NCBI GenBank assembly: GCA_025330725.1
Contig: JAIWND010000004.1
Coordinates: forward strand, 1,338,009-1,402,008
Length of the DNA stretch: 64,000 nucleotides
Direction: 5' to 3'
Origin: Chlamydoabsidia padenii
Taxonomy: Eukaryota; Mucoromycota; Mucoromycetes; Mucorales; Cunninghamellaceae
A model generated the notes under the pieces. The model was given only the letters and a program-made list of their open reading frames with translations. It ran no database searches and was not told the origin of the DNA. Made by a program: the position numbers and the translations under genes. Positions 1 to 13,724 of the stretch are shown one piece after another (within the stretch, counting starts at the first letter, position 1; each line of letters opens with the position of its first letter).

Positions 1-736
1 GACAATTATTACGTAAGTAGTAATAGAAAAACAAAAAAATGGGAAATAGATCATCTAATTGCATTATGCACTTTGTATATCAAAATATACATAGGCTGGA
101 CCAGTATATACCTTTCTTGATCTTTTTATAGATATGTATGTCAGTGTAATGATCACTTATATCCTTGTCACTCATATCCGAAGACTCGAAAATGCCCGTT
201 TGCCCGTCAATATATCCGTCTATCTTGCCGTCGTCAGTCATAATGTTATTCGTACCATCATGCTTACCGTAGTCAATCTCATCTCTGGTGTCTTCCTTAT
301 CAATGTAAGTAGACATGATACATTTGTGGGGTGTGAATTAATTACGATCCATAATGTTGTGTGATCCATATGGTAAACTATGACTAAACCTACTTTTTTT
401 ATATATATTTTGTTTTATTCTCAACTAATGAAGAAAATGTCTAATGATTCCATCATGCTGGTGTGGCCCATCATCAACTTATTTGTAGTCCTACTTATTG
501 GATACGACTCGGACTTGACCAAGACTATCATCAAGTTGAAGGATCAATATTGGCGCAAGGTAAATAGTATGTTGTCATCTGCTACTATTGGTACTCCTCT
601 TGTCATGGAATCTGTCTTGGTCAATACCGTGAAACAGCCATTGTGGAAAAGCTCGCCAGATTTGCCTTTACGAAATGTACCAGATATACAACCAACACCT
701 TCTTCATCAACACAACAACAATTACAACATCTCTAA
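1..736 (+). CDS. C-terminal part of a seven-helix (GPCR-like) membrane protein, cut by window edge
   Basis: Partial gene; the 5' end lies outside the window. Proposed exons are 1-12, 132-304 and 434-736, with introns 13-131 (GTAAGT...TATAG) and 305-433 (GTAAGT...GAAG), and the frame closes across both. The visible product has three hydrophobic segments. The first is followed by a basic HIRR loop, the third is centred on MLVWPIINLFVVLLIG, and a polar Ser/Thr/Gln-rich cytosolic tail of about 75 residues follows. This resembles helices 5-7 plus tail of a G-protein-coupled-receptor-like protein. That is topology only; no family motif was recognised, and another multi-pass protein is possible. A polyadenylation signal AATAAA lies near 948. 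Confidence 0.5.
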
Positions 737-1709
737 TGGGATCATCCTTGTCAGCACTTGGTTAATAGGTCGTTGTTTTGTTGTATCCAGTGACTACCAT
801 GCAACCTCAGCCCCCGCCCCCTATATTCATTATTTACTTTATTGTTTTACAAGCCTACTGTATATCATCCATCTACTCCATTAACATAGCATAGTTACAT
901 ACATACATACCCCCCTTTTTTATTCTTATCATTACTCTTCTGCACCAATAAAAAATATTCTTTATCAGTCTTTGTCTCATTGTTTATATATAAAGGATCT
1001 CCGCTCATGCTGGTGACACAAAAGTGCCATATAGCACACACACAAATGTTTAATAACCGACAGTATCCTAAAATGGGCGCCGGCATTTCAATGTAATATT
1101 CATGCTGATTTGGCATAAAGAATATTCCGGATCAAGACGAAAAAGAAACCCGCTTTTAATCACTTTCACTAATGATGTCGGTAAGGAAGGGCGGTGGTTT
1201 TCTTATTGACAATTTGTGTCAGACTTGTCGAAAGGTTTCCGCGGATCAGTGGTGATCTGTTACTTTTTGGGTGCAAGTGTCAAAATCATAAGGGTATTCT
1301 TTTTTCTAAATCCCGCCGTCCATGCGAAAAAAAAAAAAAAAAAAAAAAAAAGGATGAAACCCAAAACTCATTTGGTTGTTTCATTATCTTTTGACCCCTG
1401 ATGTTGATTACTATTATGAAAGGAGAATAGGGCTCGCTTTTCTGATAAGGGCGTCCGGCATGGTGAATGACAAAGGCTCTCTAGATTATGAGCTCTTGGC
1501 TCACCAAAGGCCTATAAAATAAAAAGAAAACACCATTGGTACCATCATTCAACTACCAGCCTTTCCCTTCCACCAGAAATCACGTAATTTGAAACCAAGC
1601 CAGGTTTGGAAAATGAGTACCGTTAAATCGCCTGAAAAAAAAATGCATTTCCTCAAAACACAATTCTCAAAACACAAATTTTATTCTGCGTCCTTTTTTA
1701 CAATAGACA

Positions 1710-2400
1710 GGGTAAAACGATCTTGAGGCTATGCTGCTCCATACAGTGGACTTGGTACAATGGACATTATGTAAACTTTGTTGGAAATAGGCTAAGGAAT
1801 GCACATAATCACTTTTGTCATTAGCATCACTTGTTCATTAAGCTAGTAGAGCCCTCTCAAGATTCAAGGTGGGGGTAAGCGGGTTTTGAAATAAGTTTGT
1901 TCTCGTCTGTCCATTTTCATTCCACATCCTTTTTTTTTATCCAAAATTCAGGGTAAAACGATCTTGAGGCTATACTGCTCCATACAGTGGACTTGGTACA
2001 ATGGCCATTATGTAAAATTTGTGGGAAATAGGCTGAGGAATGCACATGGTCACTTTTGTCATTAGCATCGCTTGTTCATTAAGCCAGTAGAGCTTTCTTA
2101 AGATTCCAGGCGAGAGTAAGCGGGTTTTGAACCAAGTTTTATCTTGTGTGTCAATTTTCATTCTGCATCCTTTTTTTTTTAGAAAAGTCAGGGTAAAATG
2201 ATCTTGAGGCTATACTGCTCCATACAGTGGACTTGGTACAATGGCCATTATGTAAACTTTGTTGGAAGTAGGCTAAGGAATGCTCTTGGCCTTTTTTGTC
2301 ATGAGCATCACTTGTCCATTGAAGCAATAGAGCTGTCGCAAGATTCAAGGCGAGCGTAAGCGGAGTTTGACCTCGTCTGCCCATTTTCAATGTGGTTTTG
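1710..2400 (+). repeat. Three tandem copies of a 240-bp dispersed repeat
   Basis: Copies begin at 1710, 1951 and 2191 with GGGTAAAAYGATCTTGAGG, giving a period of 240-241 bp. Each runs through GCTCCATACAGTGGACTTGG, then TGGAAATAGGCTAAGGAATG or a close variant, then TTAGCATC. The first two end in GCGGGTTTTGAA (1879-1890, 2120-2131); the third ends in a diverged form. Each copy is preceded by a CATCC/CGTCC + T-run segment. Diverged relatives lie at 60.6-61.1, 62.5-62.7 and 63.1-63.5 kb. No coding capacity, terminal inverted repeat or tRNA-like head was recognised. Confidence 0.85.
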
Positions 2401-2590
2401 GTAGAAGTGAAAGGTTAGTATTCAAGTTAAATTTTTAACATCCGACAGCTTTTCGAACTTCTCTCATCTACCAGTCTTTATGAAACGTCTTGGCATCGGG
2501 CAGTGTATATTTTACGTCTCGGGTGAGGCACCCACACGAATTAGGGAATAGCTCAAATGAAATGTCTGTTGAATTACAACGTTTCGATTT

Positions 2591-2602
2591 TTCAAATCCC
2601 GC
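2591..2602 (+). promoter_or_regulatory. Exact TTCAAATCCCGC promoter motif before DED1
   Basis: Exact 12-mer on the same strand as DED1, ending 82 bp before its ATG. One of 13 exact copies (last base C or A) seen in the window. Confidence 0.55.
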
Positions 2603-2684
2603 ATTTTAGCGCTAAAGCAAATTGGTATATTTTTTTGACCTTTTAACTTTTTTCTTTTTTCTTCTTTCTTGTTTTCTGACAAAC

Positions 2685-4981
<2,297 letters not shown>

Positions 4982-5347
4982 ATCAACAATGTCTTATCTG
5001 ATGAATCAAAAATGGACAAGAACAAATATCTCAAACTAGGATTAACCTTAGTATATTCCCCCCTGTCATTCTCCACTTGATGTACCTTCTATTTATACAT
5101 ATTACCCTTTTATATCCCCTTTTAATGTCCTTTAACTACATATATAATTAAAACCACTTAGAATCCCAGGTAGGATATATACATTTCTCTTTTTTTTTTT
5201 TAACCTAGTAACTTTTGTCTATTGTACTGATTCTTACTAATAAATAAAATTTTTACAATGATGACTATCAACAAAACATAGAGGGAGTCTTTATTATTAT
5301 AAACAACTACAAAAGAGGGCTTCTTTTTTTATATGCAAATAAAATGA
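4982..5347. other. Convergent 3' region between DED1 and a small secreted-protein gene
   Basis: AT-rich, with several AATAAA-type signals around 5241-5246 (serving DED1) and TTTATT near 5290 (serving the minus-strand gene). No gene seen. Confidence 0.6.
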
Positions 5348-5671
5348 TTAAGCAGGTCCACAAATAAAATAATGAGAAACCAACTCATTGCCATTGTCTT
5401 TACGAAGAACAGTACCTTGGGTGAATAGGAGGGGTTCCAGAGTAGCCACAGGTAATGATTGACAAGTCGCATCTTCGTACAAGGCACAAGACGACATGGT
5501 GTTGAATTGGATCGTGCTTAACTGAGCATCTTGATGTAAGGTAGGTGTACATTGTCCATACTCAATCTCTTTGGCCGATCCATCTTCATGTGTCAATGTA
5601 ATAGGCCCAGCTGCTGCTTTGGCTAGTAGAGAAGACAAGAGTACAATGCAAAGTCGGGGATTTAAACGCAT
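5348..5671 (-). CDS. Small secreted cysteine-containing protein
   Basis: Single-exon gene of 107 residues; no family recognised. Start ATG at 5671 gives MRLNPRLCIVLLSSLLAK..., a typical signal peptide with cleavage likely after the AAAG region at about residue 22. The mature part is about 85 residues and contains four cysteines (in GQC, SSC, ATC and FIC contexts), which would suit two disulfide bonds in an extracellular protein. A longer reading frame upstream begins only with a non-ATG codon. A pure poly-A run (5696-5745) lies 24 bp upstream of the start. It shares the 450-bp divergent promoter region with DAD2. Function unknown. Confidence 0.6.
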   Translation of the reverse strand: MRLNPRLCIVLLSSLLAKAAAGPITLTHEDGSAKEIEYGQCTPTLHQDAQLSTIQFNTMSSCALYEDATCQSLPVATLEPLLFTQGTVLRKDNGNELVSHYFICGPA

Positions 5672-5694
5672 GATGTGCAAGTATGAATAGAGAT

Positions 5695-5695
<1 letters not shown>

Positions 5696-5745
<50 letters not shown>
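5696..5745. repeat. 50-bp poly-A tract
   Basis: Uninterrupted run of 50 A on the + strand just upstream of the secreted-protein start, so poly-T on its sense strand. Length may be unreliable in assembly. Confidence 0.9.
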
Positions 5746-5746
<1 letters not shown>

Positions 5747-6015
5747 GATGGGGGTTATTTATACTCATCTGGGAAACAACGCCAAAAGGAGGAATCGGTC
5801 CGGCGTTAATGAACCAGACGAATGGGATGAACAGTGGCCCATGTCCTAACTCCTATTTTTTTTGTTTTCTTTTTGGAAGAAACCCGATAAAAGCACCACA
5901 TGGTCAATCAAGGAGAGAGAAGCGCCGACGACTTGATTGGGTTATTAACCGCATGAATGATCGATAGGGATGAACTGGTCATTGTAAACCCTTTTTTGTC
6001 GGATATCAAAAAAGT

Positions 6016-6027
6016 TTCAAATCCCGC
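6016..6027 (+). promoter_or_regulatory. Exact TTCAAATCCCGC promoter motif before DAD2
   Basis: Same strand as DAD2, ending 94 bp before its ATG, in the divergent region shared with the secreted-protein gene. A 31-bp poly-T run (6063-6093) lies between the motif and the start codon. Confidence 0.55.
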
Positions 6028-6060
6028 TTTTGTGTCTTGTTTTTAATTCCCCTTTTTTTA

Positions 6061-6096
<36 letters not shown>

Positions 6097-6121
6097 TTCT
6101 CTCTCTCTCACGCACACACAC

Positions 6122-6504
6122 ATGGATCATAATACAAATCAACCACAACCAACGACATCAAGGGCGGCGAAACTGGACTATATACGGGAAAAAATCGAGG
6201 AAATGAAAACCTCGAATCAAATCAAGACTCAAAGTGCACAAATGGCACTCTACCTTGAAGAACTGGGTGATCAGGTGCAAATGGTATCTGAAGGCTCACG
6301 AAGTAAGTTGATAAGATTTGGTATACATGTTGTCCAAGCTAACTTGTTTTAAAATGTATTCTTGTAGGTGCTGCTAATGTGTATGGGAATTGGGCTCAAG
6401 TGTTTAGAACGATGGGTGTGATGAATAATGAATCGGGACCATACGCCAGTAATCCTACTATAATCAACCTACCGAGACGTAATAATGATACTGATATACC
6501 TTAG
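6122..6504 (+). CDS. DAD2: DASH/Dam1 kinetochore complex subunit Dad2
   Basis: Kinetochore-microtubule coupling protein of the DASH ring. Two exons, 6122-6302 and 6368-6504, give 105 residues, a typical Dad2 size. The N-terminal half is a predicted amphipathic helix (KLDYIREKIEEMK... ALYLEELGDQVQMV). The second exon carries the conserved Dad2 signature: AANVYGNWAQVFRTMGV matches the family's V...NW.NVFRAI pattern. The tail is short and polar. The start follows a CT/CA-rich leader. Assignment rests on length, coiled-coil character and the NW..VFR motif. Confidence 0.8.
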
Positions 6505-7546
6505 CACTTTATACTGATACAATAATAAACGTGTAATTCGAATTCCGGCTTTAGCGGTAAACAATAAAAAATGGGTTGACTTTTTTTATTCAATCTCTCT
6601 TTTTATCATTGATAGACATTCTTGGCCCCCTCCCCTTTTTTTTTTTAACAACAGCACCACGATCCTTGCGATGAACCGCCGTTTCTTATAGTCTGTCACC
6701 CTTTTACTATTATTATCAACCTTATGGATCAATCACTCTCTAATATCCACAAAGATCTTGTTACAACAGGAGGATGGTACAAGTCCTATTGAACTTTACA
6801 GGTTTATGGGGAAAAGGTGGTCAAAATGAAACTAGCAGGATTGATGTAAAGGAACAAAAAGGCAAGAACAAACGGAATGAATACGTGTGTATTAATTAAC
6901 ATTGCCTTTATATGTGTAGGAGTGATGGGGAATAACAACAACAACAGGATGGGGATTACCGATCTTAACGCTTGGTGGTTTGTTGATGCTCTGAAGGACC
7001 AGATAGTGGTAAGTACCTTTTTTTTTTATGTTTGCATGATAATGGCACTGGCTTGCTTATTGATATGTATGGTAGATGTATGTATATATGGCGAAGAAAT
7101 CGACTGGGTATAATGGGAATACATTGCTACAATGAAACCACTTTTGCTATGTCACGACTACAATCACCAAATGACATTCACCTCTACCACTTGTCTGATT
7201 TCATCCATTGGAAGGAAATAATATACTTCTTTGTCAACGCATCGCACTCCTCAACTGATATCATGTGGATCCTGTCATGGGATCGGGGTCAACGGGAAAG
7301 GAAACTGATCGGGTACAATGTGAAGCTTGTGGACTTGCCCTTCATCCAATCGACGGGTATCTTTATGATGATAGAATAGCATAGGATAGAATAGCATTTG
7401 GACCTTGGATAAGCAAGGGTACGATTATAAAATAAAACATGTTTTACTTTTTTATTGTCTTACTTTTTTTTTTTTTTAATTGAAAAGATCGTCGGTCAGT
7501 TTTATTGTTTGTTTGCTTTTTTTTTTTATCTTGTTGATTTATTACT
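6505..7546 (+). other. Unresolved region; possible decayed or fast-evolving multi-exon gene (about 6725-7390)
   Basis: Splice-like signals occur, for example GTAAAG at 6847, TGTAG at 6919, GTAAGT at 7009 and GGTAG at 7075. Short open segments occur too, including one encoding GITDLNAWWFVDALKDQIV. The best coding-like piece is near 7260-7390. Two overlapping frames encode SCGSCHG and QCEACGLALHPIDGYLY, which together resemble a CxxC...CxxCGL zinc finger broken by a frameshift. No single splice model keeps one frame open. AATAAA lies at about 7432. I could not decide between pseudogene and a gene I failed to model. Confidence 0.25.
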
Positions 7547-7977
7547 ATGAATACTAACACTGGGTACCAAGGTCAATATGATAATCGTGGAGGGGGTTAT
7601 GATCTCGGAACTGGTGGCTATAATAATCAAGGGGCTGGGTATAATCAAGCTGGAGGGTACAATCAAGGGGCTGGGTATAATCAAAACGCTGGCTATAATC
7701 AAGGTGGGTACGATCAAAGTGGGTACAACCAGGGCTACTACAATCAAAGTGGTGTAGGCCAACAACAAGCAGGTTATCCACCAGCACAACAAGGACAACA
7801 GTCAGGCAATATGGCCGCCGATGGTGCGGCAGCATGGTAAAAAAAAAAAAAAAAAAGAATACAACAGCCAAGGGATCATGCTAAACATTCATTTCCTCCT
7901 TGTTTTTTTTTAGTTGTGCGGGACTTTTGTGTTGTTGTTGTGCCGAGACATGCGTTCAATTGTGTACCATAATGTAG
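7547..7977 (+). CDS. Gly/Tyr/Asn/Gln-rich protein with C-terminal cysteine-rich membrane module (CYSTM-like)
   Basis: Two exons, 7547-7836 and 7914-7977, give 117 residues. The first about 85 residues are repeats of GYNQGAGYNQ type, a low-complexity prion-like or adhesive sequence. The second exon adds a short module, CCAGLLCCCCAETCVQLC, ending in TIM. Clustered cysteines in a hydrophobic stretch after a Pro/Gly/Gln-rich head match the CYSTM (XYPPX) family of tail-anchored stress-related membrane proteins. The exon-1 frame runs on into a stop just after the donor, so splicing is needed to include the module. AATAAA is at 8038. Function inferred from family only. Confidence 0.7.
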
Positions 7978-8123
7978 AAGAGGGCCTAAATTACATAATG
8001 AAAACATTCATGCAAAAGTTCAAACCCCGTCATATGTAATAAACAAGATGTTAAAAACTTTATTGAGTAATTATATTAAACAAACAAATTCTAAATAAAG
8101 AGAGGGGGTAGGCATAGAGTATT

Positions 8124-9728
8124 TTATATTAAGGAGCCACCAGGGAATTGTCGCCTTGAACCTGTATTGAGTTGGTATTCCAGTATTGCATTTTCTAGAC
8201 CTATAAAGAAGGGTTAATGTTGACAAACAAATAAGTAGGTTTAAACTTGCCTACAAACATTTTATGACTATCTGGGGAGAATGATAAGCCTGTGATGGAT
8301 GTATCGCGATTAGCAGGACCGACTCGAAGTATTTGTTGAGTATCAAAAGTGCGAGCATCTATGATACTAACATGAGACACATGCTACAAAGATATATATA
8401 TATATATATATAAAAGTATGAGAAGAAATAAATGGGAGGAGGGGGGATCTTTACCTCTGAATAAGCCAAGAGATCGACAGCACCACCTTGACTAAACTTG
8501 ACACACCTAGCCGCGGTTTTCGTGATAGTATTCTATATAACAAGTCAGTCAATATCATCCTATAAACCTTTTCTTCTTCTTCTTTACCTGTTCCCCACCA
8601 AATTTACATAACGGTACTTGACTGCGAATATCCCATACATGTACAGTTCCATCTTGACTTGCTACGGCAAATTTTTCAGAAGAATGATTCCAAGACACTG
8701 AAAAGTTCGCATCACGAGAGGCTAGTAAAAATAAAAAAAAGAGAAAGTCATGGATGCATCCCCCCTCCAATACTTGCTTACCTGCCATTGTCGACATTTT
8801 TTCATAATGACCATTCGAGTTCAACTTGAATAGGTGTACAGTACTGTCATCACCTACAGATACCATCATGGATTCATCAGGACTAACCGAAGCTATTCAA
8901 AAAAAATCTAGTTTTCAGTCATCCAACCATTAGTAGTAAAAAAAAAGATCTATTACCTTGATTCACAGGAGATTGGAATTCGATAGTTTCCAATTGTTGA
9001 AGCAGAGGTACCGAGAATATGCGAAGGGTGGCATCATTGTTGGAGACTAGTAAACGGAGATCTTGTCTTGATTTCGAAAAACAAAGTCCATTGTTAATAC
9101 TACGGCTAGGAGATGCTAGAATGCTCCTAGGGTGAATTAAAATAATCAAGTTAAGAGATGATTTATTATATTTGTTTGTCTTACATTTTGTGATGACTAT
9201 TAATGTCACATAAAGTCAAATCACCTCGTTCTCCACCTGTTGCCCAATAGCCATGTCTATAGTTGTAAGAGGGAAAGAGAAAAGGATAAGGGGGGAAAAT
9301 TCAAAAAGATAAAGTAAAAATCGGGATTTGAAAATTCCGGTCTTACCCAATTGTCATGCAGGAAGGAAAGTAGCCCAGATCTCTAATCAACGCTTGCCGT
9401 TGACAAGTCTTGTAATTATACTATCATAGCACACTTTTATCAGATCAATTCTCTCTCACTTGTAGACTTACTTTATATATTGTTTGCCCCAATGGGAACA
9501 ATAGTTCATGGTGAGGCAACACTAATACCTTGTCACGTAATTGCCAATGATGAACTGTCACTCTTTGTTCATGCACTTTGGGTGTGGGGTCAAGAAAGTA
9601 GGCACTGCCATCTCTTACAATACATAAAAAGTCAGTTTTTTTTTTTTTTTAGTTTCCCTGGTTGATTTTTTTGTATGTGTCTGGGTGCTTCTTTACTTGA
9701 CGGTTAGTGTGGATTCAATAATGGTCAT
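8124..9728 (-). CDS. WD40-repeat protein, DUF2415-like fungal family
   Basis: Ten exons on the minus strand: 9728-9697, 9613-9472, 9420-9347, 9256-9185, 9126-8957, 8892-8782, 8721-8588, 8532-8455, 8383-8251, 8200-8124. All junctions close in frame to 340 residues. WD-like blades include SNNDATLRIFSV, GDDSTVHLFKL, SQDGTVHVWDI and SFSPDSHKMFVG. An N-terminal HHWQLRDKV and C-terminal ENAILEYQL resemble, from memory, fungal WD proteins with the short DUF2415 segment; that match is an inference. Intron 9 (8250-8201) starts with GCAAGT, so it is a GC-AG intron. Intron 1 is needed because an in-frame stop precedes exon 2. Likely a scaffold protein of unknown role. Promoter 12-mer copies lie at 9847-9858 and inside intron 3. 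Confidence 0.8.
9321..9332 (-). promoter_or_regulatory. TTCAAATCCCGA motif copy inside intron 3 of the WD40 gene
   Basis: Reads TCGGGATTTGAA on the + strand. It lies in intron 3 (9346-9257), not in the promoter. Confidence 0.4.
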
Positions 9729-11667
9729 AGTGTTGAATAAGAAGAAAAAGATGGAGGAAAATTAAACAAGAGAGACAAAGGTCATTTGTTTCCTTTGTTT
9801 CATACCGCATTATCAAATAGGGGGTTTTTTGTTCAATTTCCCAAATTCGGGATTTGAAATTCTCACTTTAGAAGAGTGAATTGTGGTGGGTGAGGTTTTC
9901 AAGGTCTCTCTTTCACTTTATTTTCTCTGATACACTCCCCCGTCAGCGGTAAAAAGGTAATCAACGTCAAGAACATAAAAATTAATATGGAAAAACTGAT
10001 TCTTTAGATCTTCTTTGGACTATCGCTAGGATGATATATATATATATAACAAAGATCGACCTACTTGATTGCTATATCATTACTTCCAACTAGCTTTGGT
10101 GGCCATTCTTCTATGACTGGTAAGACAAGCATGTGTTGGGGGTTAAAGGTAAGTATTCTTTTCCACGGCTATATTAAATTCTTTTTATTTTATAACTTTT
10201 TATCGGCAGGCTCGATTTTTGTCAAATATGTAAATAGTTGTGGGGACTGGCGATCATATAAAGGTAAAGTGGGATGATTCTTTTCCCATTGACTTGGCTG
10301 ATCCAACCTTCTATTATTCTTACCAGTAACCTTCGTCATATCATTCAATAAGGTGCTTATCAAACAGCATTGAACCCCCACATTAACTCCGATGTGTATA
10401 GAACAAGTAAACCAAAAAACTATAAAGCTGACTCTGAATCACTCGATGCAACCTGACTCCACTGGGCTCACTTTTTTTTTTCTTCTTCTTCTTCTCATAG
10501 GAAGTGCGGTGAAACTCTTTAACCGACAATCAACCAATCAACATTGGTCAAACAACACAATATATAGCATCACTGTATCTCATCATCATCATCATCATCA
10601 TAACATAATTACTCTTTAGCACAGGAAGGATCTTAGACAACACATTGTCCTACGTACCATCAAATCTAGAATAGCCATAAACAGTATCTTATTATCACAT
10701 TATATGTTATTAGTATAGACTATATCTTTTTATATTAACTCAATAAAGCCAAGTTAACCTATTACTTTTTATCTCTCTCTATCCTCCAAAGATTTACTGA
10801 TGGAAAAAGATCTGTCAAATTCCAAATCCCGCCGCTTACCAAATGGAGATGCCCGGATTTGTAAGAGTGCAGCTCTTTTGTTGAATGACCCGAAAGTTCG
10901 GCTCGTTCTTCCTTACCTTAGTTGGTTTGTATATAATTCCATATACATATCCTTTACATGATGATATATGCTTACTGTATCGGAGTTGTAGTATTATTAC
11001 CAATAATCATGTAAGCGGCGATCATGGTATGTTCATAGTACCCTATTCATAGTGCCCCTTCCTCCCTTTTTTGTGTATTCTTCTTTCTTTTAAATAATGG
11101 CTGCATGATAGACTTTGATTATACATGTTTATCTTTCAATGGGATTTGTAATTTCATTCTAGTAGTTTATTTTTTACCCGATTCATAAGCTAGCGGCGAC
11201 TGAATTGATAAATAAAAAGTCGTACGTGATGATGATGATGATGATGAAATGCATCTCCAAGTAACAAATGACAGCTCGGTAAATCATATCTCATTTCCTA
11301 TTCCATAGGTGAAAAAAAGAAAAGGGGAAATGGATTTACTCATCATTATAAAAACAAATAGGTATAACGAAAAACGTGTCTCTGTGATACTATTGAACTA
11401 ATATGACAGGTCGTATTGTCCAGAAATACTGGAAGCATTTTAAAATCCCGCTTCGGCATTACAAATTTGAAAAAAGGTCGACTGAACCCAGATGTCCGGA
11501 TTTTTTCGTTATTTTAACTCTCTCTTTTTAATTCTTCTCTTATCCGGTTTTCTTCTTCTTTCTTTTACACTTTTTTTTCTTTTTCTCTTTATCTTTCTTA
11601 TTCTTATTCTTCTTTTACTTTACCACACTTGACATTGTCACTTTAGTTGAATTGACATTACTATTTT
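9729..11667. other. Intergenic region with poorly resolved open segments
   Basis: WD40 promoter on the left, velvet promoter on the right. Between 9990 and 10620 there are several splice-like sites. One open terminal segment on the + strand (10501-10619) encodes a Gln/Asn/His-rich tail with seven histidines, but no start or continuous model could be built. Variant promoter motifs (AAATCCCGC) occur at 10824-10832 and 11443-11451. A GAT/ATG trinucleotide run is at about 11228-11246. From 10800 to 11660 I see no gene. Confidence 0.4.
9847..9858 (-). promoter_or_regulatory. TTCAAATCCCGA promoter motif before the WD40 gene
   Basis: On the gene's own strand, 118 bp before its ATG (9728). Confidence 0.5.
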
Positions 11668-12260
11668 ATGGACAACATAACAACACAACGACAAGAAGAA
11701 GAAGACCCTTCTGACCATCGATTCACCAACTCACCTTCCACACCAATAACCTCTCAATCAATATCATCCACTTCTTCTTTACCAGCACAATGGAAATCAT
11801 CAGCGATCCCATTGAATCGACGTGAACAAGTCCATCGCTATGTAGGTCATATTCCCTCCTATACACCCAAGTCTACCTCCGCGTATGTATGATAAAACAA
11901 AATAAAAAACTTGTGAAATGACACTCACCATCATTTTTATTACTATTATGCAATGCATTAATAGGAATAGAAGATATGAACTTGTCATTCGGGAACAACC
12001 CCAACAATGTCGAATGTCCGGATTTGGTGAAAAGGATCGTCGACCCATTGACCCTGCTCCTATTGTTCAACTGATTATCTATGAAGATGATCAACCTATT
12101 GACCTAAAGTAAGTAAAATAATGATCGCCAATGCTTAACTAACAAATCCTTTTAGAGAACAACAATACCCACTTTGCATACTACATGTTTCATTATGGTC
12201 AGAAGATCAATCTCAACAATTGGATACAGTACAAATCATCAGTAGGAAAACAACATCAAC

Positions 12261-12295
<35 letters not shown>

Positions 12296-12880
12296 CCTCT
12301 TCCTCCTCCTTTTCGTCTATACCATTAATATCGTCCAGCTCTACACCCAATGTCACCAACCCAGTACGTACCATGATAGGCACACTCTCAAGTTCACCTT
12401 GTGTCTTGCGGGATCAACAACATCAATTAGGACTCTACTTTTCTTTCCCTGATATCGGCGTCAGGGTCGCCAAAACTTATTGTTTAAAATTCGATTTGGT
12501 GGTTTTGGAAGAGTAAGTAAAAAATAAAAATAAAAATAAAAAGCTTCTAGATCGCCAAATTGAAATGTGGGGGTGTTGTTTTTTGTTTATAGGTCTTCCC
12601 AAATGGGTGAATCCGTTGCTCATGTTTATTCGGATCCCTTTATTGCTTACTCTGTAAAAGGATTCCCTGGAATGAAAGGTAAAACAAACTAAATAACTAT
12701 CCAAAAAAAAAAAAGAAAAGAAAGGTGTGATGACTGATGGGGGTGGGTTTTTATTGTTGTGTAGAATCCAGTGACTTGGCTAAACATCTCTCAAGACAAG
12801 GTTTGAAAGTGTCTGTCAGACATTCTGTACGACCAAAGAAACGGAAAGATGGCAATAGCAACAAAGAAGACGATGACTAG
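11668..12880 (+). CDS. Velvet-domain developmental regulator (VelB/VosA-like)
   Basis: Five exons (11668-11882, 11965-12108, 12156-12512, 12593-12678, 12765-12880) give 305 residues. The velvet domain begins at RRYELVIREQPQQCRMSGFG, followed by KDRRPIDPAPIVQL, the classic velvet core. It continues after a poly-Gln/Ser insertion with LGLYFSFPDIGVRVAKTYCL and FPGMKESSDLAKHLSRQGLK. The domain is therefore split by a long low-complexity loop, as in VelB proteins. The C-terminus RPKKRK is a likely nuclear localisation signal. Velvet proteins bind DNA as dimers and couple development to environment. Which subfamily (VelB, VelC or VosA) cannot be settled by eye. Intron-1 acceptor is 11964; 11970 is an alternative. 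Confidence 0.92.
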
Positions 12881-13059
12881 CATCCCTCCTATCCCTCCCT
12901 ATATAACTAATAGCATGGGTTAAATAAAAATTCATGTTGTAATCCTTACTAATAAAAAAACTCATGCATTGATCATCCTTATGGTTTTAAATCCCCGATC
13001 CGGTATCTAGATTGTTGCTTATTTTTGGGGGCTACCCTTTCTGGTTGGAACGAAAAGGG

Positions 13060-13071
13060 GCGGGATTTGAA
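13060..13071 (-). promoter_or_regulatory. Exact TTCAAATCCCGC motif before the CCCH gene
   Basis: On the strand opposite to the gene; ends 80 bp before the ATG at 13152. Confidence 0.5.
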
Positions 13072-13151
13072 AATTATGTGTGGCTGGCATTGATTTATAA
13101 AAATAACAAGAAAAAAAAGCGGCCCTTTTTTCCCTTTTTCTTTCTTTTGAT

Positions 13152-13287
13152 ATGACTCCTTCACAATCCTCGGGTGGACTGAATCTCAGTTTCATTAAAA
13201 GTCTTTTTGGATCAGCCAAAAAGAATGAAACAGCATCCAATACAACATCAGCTGCCACTTTACAAACTCAGCAATCCATCTTACAGC

Positions 13288-13340
<53 letters not shown>

Positions 13341-13692
13341 CCTGATCAAACAACGATTTCTCGACTGCACACTACTCTTGATCCACATCAGAAACCGACA
13401 ACACAAACCAATGTAGTGACAACTAAACCAGCAGTACCACCACCATCACAACAAACACCAGTAATCCAAAGCTGTATAAAGACATTACCCGTAGCAGCAC
13501 CCCCACCACCGATTAATAGTAGTATTCTGACTTCGCCACCAGGATCAGCGTCACCACAGAAATCAGTAGCTCACACTCCTTCATCACCACACACACTACC
13601 AACTAATACATGGACAAATCCAGCATCCCGTCCACAGGCAACTTGTATAGCACCACCTGGTAGATTGAATCAGTTGACACCAACCTCATTTC

Positions 13693-13724
<32 letters not shown>

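Larger units (their letters stand above)
737..2684. other. Intergenic region with tandem dispersed repeat and DED1 promoter
   Basis: About 1.9 kb without a supported gene. It holds the 3' end of the membrane-protein gene, a poly-A run at about 1326-1350, a variant promoter 12-mer (AAATCCCGC, 1308-1316), three tandem copies of a 240-bp repeat (1710-2400) and an exact promoter motif at 2591-2602, 82 bp before the DED1 start codon. The open frames here lie in the repeat or are low-complexity. Confidence 0.6.

Noticed and set aside
1710..2400. CRISPR-like tandem array
   Set aside because: Units are 240 bp with no short repeat/variable spacer structure, and the genome is eukaryotic.
2591..2602. 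TTCAAATCCCGC copies as T-arms of tRNA genes
   Set aside because: The loop-like sequence fits a B box, but flanks are A/T-rich with no complementary T-stem, anticodon arm or acceptor stem at any copy checked.
5683..5967. Frame starting with a poly-Lys run
   Set aside because: Produced by the poly-A tract; no domain beyond it.
7526..7871. Minus-strand Ile/Val-rich frames over the CYSTM gene
   Set aside because: Repeat-driven antisense shadows of the GYNQ repeats.
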